DNA from: PALSA-1006 sp963733265
GTDB taxonomy: Bacteria; Pseudomonadota; Gammaproteobacteria; Burkholderiales; Gallionellaceae
Assembly (NCBI GenBank): GCA_963733265.1
Contig: CAVTCF010000004.1
Span: 310,001-374,000 of the forward strand
Length of the DNA: 64,000 bases
Direction: 5' to 3'
Below are positions 1-6,794 of the stretch, piece by piece. The notes beneath the pieces are model-generated. The model worked only from the letters and a program-made list of their open reading frames with translations. It was not told where the DNA came from and made no database searches. Position numbers and translations under genes: made by a program. The first letter of the stretch is position 1; every line of letters begins with the position of its first letter.

Positions 1-246
1 ATGAGACTACCGTCTGGTTTCGTGACTCCAAACCATACCCACACAGAAGACTACTACGCTGTCGTTTTAAAGGGAATTGTTGTGAATACACAGACTGGTG
101 GCAAAGAAGTTCATCTGCCAGTTGGTTCGTATTTTTTTCAGCGTGGCGAAGAAGATCACGTGACCAAATGTGTGTCGAAAACCGACTGTTTGGTATTCAA
201 CGTACAGCTAGATAAATTTGACTTTATACCGAGTAAGAAGGACTAG
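1..246 (+). CDS. Cupin-like protein, probably 5' truncated by the window edge
   Basis: This 81-residue reading frame begins at the first base of the window, so the gene probably extends further left. The visible part has a cupin-like pattern: histidines in a short PNHTHTEDYY stretch at about residues 10-19, then a hydrophobic strand and a glycine turn, and a later EEDHVTKC segment with another histidine. Cupins of this size class are small beta-barrels that often bind a metal through such histidines. The substrate cannot be told. A hairpin just after the stop suggests that the transcript ends here. Confidence 0.5.
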   Translation: MRLPSGFVTPNHTHTEDYYAVVLKGIVVNTQTGGKEVHLPVGSYFFQRGEEDHVTKCVSKTDCLVFNVQLDKFDFIPSKKD

Positions 247-257
247 TCAGAGAAATT

Positions 258-287
258 GGGAAGGGCAGGCATGAATATGTCCTTCCC
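258..287 (+). terminator. Candidate hairpin terminator after the cupin gene
   Basis: GGGAAGG (258-264) pairs with CCTTCCC (281-287), and inner CA/TG bases extend the stem. It lies 12 bases after the cupin stop. Only a short T-rich tail (GTTTGTTGG) follows, so termination strength is uncertain. Confidence 0.45.
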
Positions 288-402
288 GTTTGTTGGAGTC
301 GTATAGCCGTGCGACAGCTCCTATGGGGAAAGTTCAGGCTACATGGAACTACAAAGACGATCTGACAATGAAAACAAAATTTACATTTGAAAGGATAATG
401 CA

Positions 403-987
403 ATGGACGAGATATACAAACCGAATACACAGCCAGTATATAGACGCGGAGTGGTCCCCATGACCTTCATAGGTGGCGATAGGGGAAAGTGGAAAATTAC
501 AAGTATGACAGCGGTTACTGGAGCGGAGCTTCCGAAGGCGAAATGTATTGAAGTTCAGCCTGTTCATGTTGTCCCGAACAATTGTCGCTGGGCTCTCAAA
601 GGTGTAGCTGGACATGCTCGCTATGTTGAACGATCCGAGCGGGGGCCGCTCGACGTGTCTTCCCCGCCTTTGGGGCGCCCCGAGGCGACAACAGCGGTTC
701 TAATTCCGATGAGGAAAACCGATTCATGGTGGGTCATGACGCAAGACGAGCGCCGTGCAATTTTCGAAGAGCGATCGCATCACATTGGCCTCAGCATGAA
801 GTATTTGCCGGCGATTGCGAGAGGGCTATATCACAGTCGTGACCTTGGGGAGCCCTTTGATTTTCTCGCATGGTTCGAGTTCGCACCTGAATATGAAGGA
901 GCGTTCGATGAAATGTTGGTAGAGCTGAGGTCGACTGAAGAATGGAAGTATGTTGATCATGAGATTGAAATCAGGGTGGCACGTTGA
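403..987 (+). CDS. Chlorite dismutase-family haem protein lacking the distal arginine
   Basis: The 194-residue product matches the short form of the chlorite dismutase (Cld) family. The C-terminal half carries the family pattern WWVMTQDERR (109-118), a YHS motif with the expected proximal haem-ligand histidine H144, and FDFLAWFEF (152-160). In known oxygen-evolving Cld the catalytic arginine lies 13 residues after that histidine. Here that position is W157, so chlorite dismutation is unlikely. The family also includes HemQ coproheme decarboxylases and Dyp-like relatives of unknown role, which have other residues there. No signal peptide is visible, so it is probably cytoplasmic. Neighbouring genes give no functional hint. 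Confidence 0.75.
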   Translation: MDEIYKPNTQPVYRRGVVPMTFIGGDRGKWKITSMTAVTGAELPKAKCIEVQPVHVVPNNCRWALKGVAGHARYVERSERGPLDVSSPPLGRPEATTAVLIPMRKTDSWWVMTQDERRAIFEERSHHIGLSMKYLPAIARGLYHSRDLGEPFDFLAWFEFAPEYEGAFDEMLVELRSTEEWKYVDHEIEIRVAR

Positions 988-1056
988 AATTTTGGTACAC
1001 AAAATAACAACGCAGATGGTGCGACATAACAAAAGAAAACCTTAATGATAAATACC

Positions 1057-1791
1057 ATGAAAAGAATTCTACATACCATGTTGCGAGTGAATGATTTGGA
1101 ACGATCACTCGATTTTTACACAAACACGCTAGGCATGCGTTTGTTACGGCGAACTGAATATCCTAGTGGTCGATTTACTTTGGCGTTTGTAGGGTACGGC
1201 GACGAGAACAAAGCTGGGGTAATCGAGTTGACCTACAACTGGGATAAAGACTACAAGTTGCTAAACTCGCCGCAGCCGACGCATAGCGGAAAGAAAGTTG
1301 AGGTGCTTGAATTTTTCTTCTACGAATGTCCGCATTGTTATCACCTGGAAAACCCTTTAAGTAATTGGGAAAAGAAAATACCCAAGGATGTCGAATTACA
1401 ATTCGTGCCCGTTATTTTCCGGGATTCTGAAGAGCCAATGGCGCGAACCTTCTATGCGCTACAATCACTTGGGCAGAGCTCTCGCTTGAATAAAGATTTG
1501 TTCGAAGCATGGCACGTCTTCAATGTTGACCTGAGTAATGAGGCGAAGATCTCCGATTTCGTGGCAAAGCACGGAGTAGATCGTGAAAAGTTCGGTGCAG
1601 CCTATAACTCATTTTTCGTTCAAAGTAAGATAGCGCTCGGCAACCAGATGTTACGAAGTTATGAGGTGCGCGGTACCCCAAGTATTGTAGTGGATGGAAA
1701 ATATATTATCTCTGGACTGCAACCGGATGACATTATCAAAGTCTTGGATGAAATTGTTGTGCTGGCACGGAAAGAGCGGAATAAACGTTAA
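1057..1791 (+). CDS. Chimera: N-terminal half of glyoxalase I fused to mature DsbA
   Basis: Residues 1 to about 67 (from the ATG at 1057; an in-frame ATG lies at 1045) are a clear glyoxalase I (GloA) N-terminus, including LHTMLRV, the DFY segment, LAFVGYG and VIELTYNW. The frame then switches at about base 1260 to a periplasmic thiol:disulfide oxidoreductase of the DsbA type, with a CPHC active site, the helical insert, and a cis-proline loop in RGTPSIVVDG. The GloA part keeps the first metal-ligand pair (H in LHTM, E in IELT) but lacks the second half of the domain and its two other ligands. The DsbA part lacks its signal peptide, so it would stay in the cytoplasm. This looks like a deletion joining two unrelated genes in frame. 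Function is doubtful. Confidence 0.8.
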   Translation: MKRILHTMLRVNDLERSLDFYTNTLGMRLLRRTEYPSGRFTLAFVGYGDENKAGVIELTYNWDKDYKLLNSPQPTHSGKKVEVLEFFFYECPHCYHLENPLSNWEKKIPKDVELQFVPVIFRDSEEPMARTFYALQSLGQSSRLNKDLFEAWHVFNVDLSNEAKISDFVAKHGVDREKFGAAYNSFFVQSKIALGNQMLRSYEVRGTPSIVVDGKYIISGLQPDDIIKVLDEIVVLARKERNKR

Positions 1792-1835
1792 TGCTACTAC
1801 CATACAAATATGAGATTGTACCTATCTTGCCCGCA

Positions 1836-2948
1836 TCATCTGATTGAGGATCTACCGGATTTGCAGCGCGCAGCGAGAGAGTCGCTGCTCAGGGATTTAA
1901 GAAATTCTACGATATCATCCACGTTATGCTCGCTAAGCGAGGCGGGTTCCATACGGGCAATCGTTCTTTCTTGCTTTGACCATAGAATAGTTTCATTGCC
2001 ATTGCCTATCGTCTTGCCGCGCTCCACGGTTGCCATGATACGCACCGCATCAGGCAAGTTGTCAACGCTTCCGTTGTGAAAATACGGCGCAGTCAACGCG
2101 ACATTCCGGAGCGACGGGATCCGCCAGACACCTTGTTTACTGCCGGGTGCATTTGTGCCGACATCCTTGATCAGGTTGAAACGAGCCACATATTTCGAAG
2201 AAGCGTACGCCGGAAATATGCGCTGAGCCGCTAATGGAGGATCAAGTAAGTTGGTCCCGTTAAAGTTGGGTCCGAAGTGGCACAATATACATCCGGTCGA
2301 CTGAAACAGCGCCATTCCTCTAAGCTGAGCCGGACTCAATGCTTTTTCGTCCCCACGCACAAATCGATCATACGGCGAATCCGGCGTGATCAATGTTCGT
2401 TCGTAAGATGCTATTGCCGCAGCGATTAGTGTGATATCGATGGGGCGATCAGCACCGAACGCCCTGGCAAATTGATCACGGTACGAGGTATTGGAATTTA
2501 CCCGTTGTTCCACTGCGGATAACGACGGCATGCCCATTTCTTTGGGATTAACCAGCGGCCCTTTCGCTTGTTCTTCCAAAGACTTTGCGCGACCATCCCA
2601 AAACAAAACCGATTGAAACGCGGCATTCCAAACGGTAGGCGCATTGCGATTGCCGACTTGGCCTCCCACCCCCAGTGAAGCAGTTCTGTGATCCTCTCCC
2701 GCGCCCTTCCTCACATTGTGGCAGGAGCTACATGATATTTTCCCATTGCTGGATAACTCGGGATCATGAAACAGACGTTCGCCAAGCGCGACTTTTTGCG
2801 GAGTCGTTGGATTCCACGACGGAGCCGGTGCAACCTCGGGCAAGGCTCTCCACACATAGGCCTTCTGTACGCTGGCCACTTCAAATATTGGAGAGTCGCT
2901 ATTGGAACGATCATTCCATTCTGCTGTCAGACCTCGACCACAAGGCAC
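1836..2948 (-). CDS. Di-haem cytochrome c peroxidase (MauG/CcpA family), N-terminus displaced
   Basis: The product has two CXXCH haem c sites, C73-S-S-C76-H77 and C220-I-L-C223-H224, with the family spacing. It also has the conserved NRNAPTVWNAAF and FWDGRAKSLEEQA blocks and the APYFHNGS segment near the C-terminus. Such enzymes reduce hydrogen peroxide in the periplasm with electrons from cytochrome c, or act as MauG-like oxidases. A periplasmic di-haem protein needs a signal peptide, but the visible N-terminus from 2948 is hydrophilic and shows none. The reading frame starts about 110 bases from the divergent IS91-family transposase, so the original 5' end and promoter were probably replaced by that insertion. 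I judge it a recently damaged gene. Confidence 0.85.
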   Translation of the reverse strand: MPCGRGLTAEWNDRSNSDSPIFEVASVQKAYVWRALPEVAPAPSWNPTTPQKVALGERLFHDPELSSNGKISCSSCHNVRKGAGEDHRTASLGVGGQVGNRNAPTVWNAAFQSVLFWDGRAKSLEEQAKGPLVNPKEMGMPSLSAVEQRVNSNTSYRDQFARAFGADRPIDITLIAAAIASYERTLITPDSPYDRFVRGDEKALSPAQLRGMALFQSTGCILCHFGPNFNGTNLLDPPLAAQRIFPAYASSKYVARFNLIKDVGTNAPGSKQGVWRIPSLRNVALTAPYFHNGSVDNLPDAVRIMATVERGKTIGNGNETILWSKQERTIARMEPASLSEHNVDDIVEFLKSLSSDSLAARCKSGRSSIR

Positions 2949-3060
2949 AAACCGACCCCGGCGAGTTGCCGCTCCTCCCTGTTGACGCTGTTCGGGCTAC
3001 GTTCCCCCCATTCTGTCTCTGCACGGTTGATGTGCCTCAAATTCAGAATGGGATTACCCC

Positions 3061-4497
3061 GTGGATGCCCCTGTCAAATCTGTCGCCCCCCGTACCCAGT
3101 GCTACCAGCGCCGCCGTCCCGAACAGACGCTGTGGTATCGCACTGTTCAGACGCACTTCGAAACATGGCTGGCACTTTCAAGCGGGGAATTCAATGAATC
3201 GCCGCCCGCCCATGTGGAGAATGCCTTTCGTCGCTATCTCGAATGCGGAATTTTGGCGCACGGTTTCGCCAGAGCTCATTGTGACGAGTGCGGACACGAC
3301 TTCCTGATCGCCTTCTCCTGCAAAGGTCGTGGCGTATGCCCTTCGTGCAACACACGGCGCATGGTCGAAACAGCCGCGCATCTGGCCGATCACGTGTTTC
3401 CCCGGTTGCCGGTACGTCAATGGGTACTCTCGGTGCCCAAGCGCCTGCGCTATTACTTGCAACGTGATGTAGCCTTGCAAGGTGCTGTCTTGCGCATCTT
3501 TTTGCGCGAAGTAGAACGGTGCTTGCGCAAACACAGCCCCGGTTGCGGCACCCAAGCCCGCATTGGCGCTGTTGCCTTCATTCACCGCTTTGGCTCGTCG
3601 CTTAACGAACATGTCCACTTTCACTGCTGCATCGTCGATGGCGTATTCGATCCAGCCGCCGACACTGACGATGTGCCTGGTGTGGATTTTCATGCGGCGA
3701 CATGGATTGATGAGACCGCCATTTCCAAAGTACAAGCAGAGGTTCGAAGGCTTGTGCTGCGCACTTTCGTCCGTCGCGGCCTGTTTGACAAGGGCGATGC
3801 TGAGGTGATGGGCAGTTGGGTACATGGCGGCGGGTTTTCAGTGGATGCCTCGGTATGCATTAACCAGAAAGACCGGGCAGGATTGGAGCGTCTGCTGCGT
3901 TACTGCGCACGCCCACCCTTCGCGCTGGAACATCTGCAACAACTGGATGCCGAACATCTGGTCTACCACAGTCCCAAGCCCGGCCTTGATGGTTCAAGCG
4001 ATCTGGTGCTGACACCGCTGGAACTGATCGGTAAAATCGCAGCATTAGTGCCGCCACCCCGTTCGCATCGGCATCGCTATTACGGTGTGCTGGCACCCAA
4101 CTCGCCCCTGCGCGCGGCAGTCATCGCAATGGCTCCGGTGGCGGTGATTGCACCGTCTTTGCCGCTTGCGGATGCCGCCGGAGCAGAGGAAAAACCTCGC
4201 CGTGCGTCGCACTATCTGTGGGCCATGCTGCTGGCGCGCATTTATGAAGCATTCCCCTTAACCTGTCCGATCTGCCAAGCCCAGATGCGAATTATCGCCT
4301 TCATCAACGAGGCGAGTGACGTGAGGAAGATTCTGGAGCATATCGGCGAATCAAGCCAGCCACCGAGAATCGCTCCTGCACGCGGGCCACCGCTGTGGGA
4401 ATTGGCAGCGAATTTTGCGCAGGCAGGTAGTGATCACGAATGGGTGATAGTCGAGCCGGAACCGGAAATCGAATTTGATCAGAGTGTCGCTTGGTGA
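3061..4497 (+). CDS. IS91-family transposase (HUH, zinc-ribbon)
   Basis: The 478-residue protein begins at GTG 3061. It has the IS91/IS801 architecture: an N-terminal cysteine-rich zinc-binding region (CDECGHDF and CPSCNTRR), then a rolling-circle HUH motif in HVHFHCCIVDGVF, then the conserved arginine- and tyrosine-rich catalytic part (LLRYCARPP). IS91 elements move by rolling-circle replication, insert beside a short tetranucleotide, and do not make target duplications. The ends cannot be fixed from this sequence alone. The left boundary must lie between about 2940 and 3060 and the right one after 4497. A small zinc motif (CPICQAQM) near the C-terminus is typical. The frame is intact. Confidence 0.92.
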   Translation: MDAPVKSVAPRTQCYQRRRPEQTLWYRTVQTHFETWLALSSGEFNESPPAHVENAFRRYLECGILAHGFARAHCDECGHDFLIAFSCKGRGVCPSCNTRRMVETAAHLADHVFPRLPVRQWVLSVPKRLRYYLQRDVALQGAVLRIFLREVERCLRKHSPGCGTQARIGAVAFIHRFGSSLNEHVHFHCCIVDGVFDPAADTDDVPGVDFHAATWIDETAISKVQAEVRRLVLRTFVRRGLFDKGDAEVMGSWVHGGGFSVDASVCINQKDRAGLERLLRYCARPPFALEHLQQLDAEHLVYHSPKPGLDGSSDLVLTPLELIGKIAALVPPPRSHRHRYYGVLAPNSPLRAAVIAMAPVAVIAPSLPLADAAGAEEKPRRASHYLWAMLLARIYEAFPLTCPICQAQMRIIAFINEASDVRKILEHIGESSQPPRIAPARGPPLWELAANFAQAGSDHEWVIVEPEPEIEFDQSVAW

Positions 4498-4881
4498 AAA
4501 GAAGTTTTCAGCATGCTTTGGGAAGGGCTGTGCATCGGGTTCAGGGTGGGGCGGGTTTTGGGGAAATTACTACGATTTTGGGGAAGAGGAAGACGAAGTG
4601 AAGGCTTTTTCAGGGATGCGAAGATGAGAATGGGATTGGCTTGGGGTGGGGATGCCGAAAATGGCCGGAAATAAATTGACTTGTGCAGTTGAATTTCCTA
4701 TCCTTTAGTCCGTCTCGCGAGTTTGCGCCGGCAGATGCACTGGAAGTCCCTGAAATCCCCATCCCGCAACCGCGCAAAGACCCGCGATTGCGGCTATAGC
4801 GCGACGGTTGTCGCGAGCAGAAAAAGTTTCTACGTTTCAGCTTCAACCGAACTCACCAATCTAAAATTTCAGGGGTAAAAC
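4498..4881 (+). other. Intergenic region between the IS91-family transposase and the DGR-type lipoprotein
   Basis: The first part (4498-4660) is G-rich and probably belongs to the right end of the IS91-family element. The rest holds a good candidate promoter (4676-4704) and a leader of about 180 bases before the lipoprotein start. I see no gene in it. Confidence 0.5.
4676..4704 (+). promoter_or_regulatory. Candidate sigma-70 promoter for the DGR-type lipoprotein
   Basis: TTGACT at 4676-4681 and TATCCT at 4699-4704 are separated by exactly 17 bases, close to the housekeeping consensus. The lipoprotein gene starts about 180 bases downstream. Confidence 0.5.
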
Positions 4882-5883
4882 ATGAAGTTAAAAGGTAACT
4901 TTTCCGTAGGCATCCAGACACTGGTTGCGATAATCCTGTCAGTGCTTTTACTCACTGCATGCTCAGGCGGCGGTGGAAGCTCCAATAGTGGAACGAACTC
5001 TATCAGTGCCACAGCCGACACCACAGCGCAGAGCCTGACTGTTGGCACGGCGATGACCAGCTTCTCGCCTTTAACGCCCAGCGGTGGCACAACGCCTTAC
5101 ACGTACAGCGTCACGTCTGGCACCCTCCCGGCAGGGCTGAGCCTTAGCACCAGTACCGGAGCAGTGACAGGAACCCCCACTACCGTATACGCTACAGCGA
5201 ATGTAGTCTTCTCGGTGCAAGATGCCAATGGCGTAGTGGCAAGTACAACCAGCACCGTGATCTTTACCGTGGGCGCAGCTTCCACCACTATTAGCGCCAC
5301 AGCCACCTCCACGGCACAGAGTTTAACGCTTGGCACGGCGATAACCAGCTTCTCGCCATTGACACCCAGCGGGGGCACAACTCCGTACACTTATAGCTAC
5401 ACAGGCACATTACCCACGGGTTTAAGCTTTAGCGTCAGCACCGGTGCAGTAACAGGAACACCAAGCGCCTACTACACCACAGGAAATGTGGTCTTCTCAG
5501 TGCAAGATGCTAATGCGGTAGTAGCAAGTACGACTAGTACGGTGAGCTTTAGCGTGGCTTTACCTACAGACTATGTATATTCGGGCAGCCTGATCTGGAT
5601 GCCGGTATCGTCGACGGTATACACCCAACCCAATGCAGCCACATTATGTGCTGGCACTATCAGTGGGCTAACTGGATGGCGCCTCCCGACAGAAGCGGAA
5701 TTGATTGCTTTGTACACTGCGTATCCAAGTAATTCATCGGTGCTTCTTGGGCTTGGGTGGTCGTTGGGCAACACATGGTCTTCCACGTCGGGCGGCGGCG
5801 GCCACTACGTCGTCTCCCTGAGCGGCGGCGGCTATAGCCCGGGTGCCGACTCAAGCACACTCTATGTGACGTGCGTACGCTAA
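4882..5883 (+). CDS. Lipoprotein with two Ig-like repeats and a C-type-lectin-like DGR variable region
   Basis: The 333-residue product has a lipoprotein signal ending in LLTAC (lipid-modified Cys27), a glycine/serine linker, and two tandem He_PIG-type Ig-like repeats (about 41-131 and 137-225) each containing SPLTPSGGTTPYTY. The C-terminal domain of about 105 residues has GWRLPTEAEL and ends TLYVTCVR, as in formylglycine-enzyme/C-type-lectin-like DGR target proteins. From codon 303 to 325 most codons end in C or T with freely varying first and second bases (GGC, AGC, GTC, TCC, GCC, GGT), the pattern left when AAC/AAT template codons are changed at adenines. A surface-displayed, diversified binding protein is the likely role. 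The template repeat and reverse transcriptase are not seen in the window. Confidence 0.8.
   Translation: MKLKGNFSVGIQTLVAIILSVLLLTACSGGGGSSNSGTNSISATADTTAQSLTVGTAMTSFSPLTPSGGTTPYTYSVTSGTLPAGLSLSTSTGAVTGTPTTVYATANVVFSVQDANGVVASTTSTVIFTVGAASTTISATATSTAQSLTLGTAITSFSPLTPSGGTTPYTYSYTGTLPTGLSFSVSTGAVTGTPSAYYTTGNVVFSVQDANAVVASTTSTVSFSVALPTDYVYSGSLIWMPVSSTVYTQPNAATLCAGTISGLTGWRLPTEAELIALYTAYPSNSSVLLGLGWSLGNTWSSTSGGGGHYVVSLSGGGYSPGADSSTLYVTCVR
5770..5883 (+). other. Putative DGR variable region (VR) with conserved 3' end
   Basis: The stretch at about 5770-5850 encodes TWSSTS, a glycine-rich run, HY, valine/serine and glycine runs, then a constant tail SSTLYVTCVR. Four GGC codons, then CAC TAC GTC GTC TCC, then AGC and three GGC codons, fit adenine-directed mutagenesis of an AAC-rich template. 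The 3' end (about 5850-5883) is conventional coding sequence and would contain the initiation site for mutagenic homing. This is inferred from codon pattern only. Confidence 0.65.
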
Positions 5884-6010
5884 AGCCTCGGCCTTTGAAA
5901 CTTGAATTTTGATTTTTTGATTTTTTGGTTTTCTTGGGTTTAAATTAGCTTTTGCTTTGGGGTTAAACGAAACGCGCAAAGTGCGGGCAGTTTTTTTCGG
6001 AATCAAGGTC

Positions 6011-6217
6011 ATGCAAGAAATTGGCGATGGGGCGGTGTTTCTCTACAAAGAGGGGCTCTTCGTCCGCGCCTACAACGAGGGTGCGTATGGTTTCATCCAT
6101 CATGTGCTGGCGTGCAAACCGATGCGCCGCTTCGTAAAATCGGCGGAGGCGGATCGCGTGTTGTGTGGGGGGCCGCTAACCGTGTTGGCGAAGTTGCCGG
6201 ATTTTGCGCTACGTTAG
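6011..6217 (+). pseudogene. Fragment of a DGR-accessory MutS-like (MSL) protein
   Basis: An open frame following the variable region encodes a MutS N-domain-like pattern: VMQEIGDGAVFLYKEG, then FVRAYNEGAYGF, then RRFVKS. Small MutS-like proteins are recognised accessories of some DGRs and lie between target and reverse transcriptase. Here the frame runs on from 5957, with ATG 6011 as a plausible start, and stops inside a GTTAGGC sequence at 6213-6219 after only about 68 residues. It then gives way to an unrelated acetyltransferase. I interpret it as the truncated remainder of a DGR cassette whose template repeat and reverse transcriptase were lost. The family assignment is by motif memory and is moderate. 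Confidence 0.45.
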
Positions 6218-6219
6218 GC
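6213..6219 (+). other. Candidate integron R' core (GTTAGGC)
   Basis: GTTAGGC fits the GTTRRRY cleavage core of attC/attI sites and lies 22 bases before the acetyltransferase start, the usual cassette layout. The matching upstream half is poor (CGCTAAC at 6173-6179 rather than RYYYAAC) and no convincing attC stem forms. It may be a secondary integration point or a decayed attC. Confidence 0.35.
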
Positions 6220-6241
6220 AACCAAATTGACGGAGAAATGC

Positions 6242-6757
6242 ATGGAAATATTGTCCACACCAAGACTCATACTGAGAGCAACTACACAGGCTGATATTCA
6301 GCCGCTACACGAATGTATTTTTTCCGTGCCTGATGTTGTCCGCTTCGTTTTTGCAGGAGAGCCTTTCTCTCTTCATCAATCAGAAGAGTTCATAACAAAC
6401 AAATTTAATTTTGCGGGTTCCCCAACGGGGCTTTCAACTTTGGTAGAGAAAAATTCTGAAACGGTTATTGGGTTTTCCGGCCTGAGCGCATGTAAACCAC
6501 TCGGACAAGATGACTTGGAGCTTGGCTTTGTACTGTCGAAGTCGGTGTGGGGAAAAGGTTATGCAACTGAAATTGGTAAGGCTCAAATCGAGTTTGGTTT
6601 TGGCCAGCTTGGGCGATCAAGACTTCTTGCAATGGTCGCCCCGGATAACGCCACTTCAATTCATGTGCTCACAAAAATCGGGTTGCTATATGAAGCCGAT
6701 GTAACTGTTGAAGGGCGCGGCCTTCGGAGGGTTTATTGTGTTAACAAAGCCTCTTAA
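6242..6757 (+). CDS. GNAT N-acetyltransferase (RimJ/RimL-like), probable gene cassette
   Basis: The product of about 171 residues begins TPRLILRATTQAD, the classic start of the RimJ/RimL/SpeG-like acetyltransferase fold. It has ELGFVLSKSVWGKGYATE as the acetyl-CoA binding region and an ASxxVLxKxGL-type C-terminal segment (NATSIHVLTKIGL). It would transfer acetyl from acetyl-CoA to an amine; the substrate is unknown. ATG 6242 is preferred because GGAG sits six bases upstream. The gene starts just after a GTTAGGC core, is promoterless-looking and compact, and an IS110-family element follows directly. All this fits a captured integron cassette. Confidence 0.85.
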   Translation: MEILSTPRLILRATTQADIQPLHECIFSVPDVVRFVFAGEPFSLHQSEEFITNKFNFAGSPTGLSTLVEKNSETVIGFSGLSACKPLGQDDLELGFVLSKSVWGKGYATEIGKAQIEFGFGQLGRSRLLAMVAPDNATSIHVLTKIGLLYEADVTVEGRGLRRVYCVNKAS

Positions 6758-6794
6758 GAAACACTTCCCAACCTATTGATTATAAAAAGTGGAA

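Noticed and set aside
3178..3825. A 215-residue leftward frame
   Set aside because: It lies wholly inside the IS91-family transposase and has no recognisable motif.
6173..6219. A complete attC site in front of the acetyltransferase
   Set aside because: Only the GTTAGGC half is good. The upstream half is CGCTAAC and no stem with extrahelical bases forms, so only a core site is listed.
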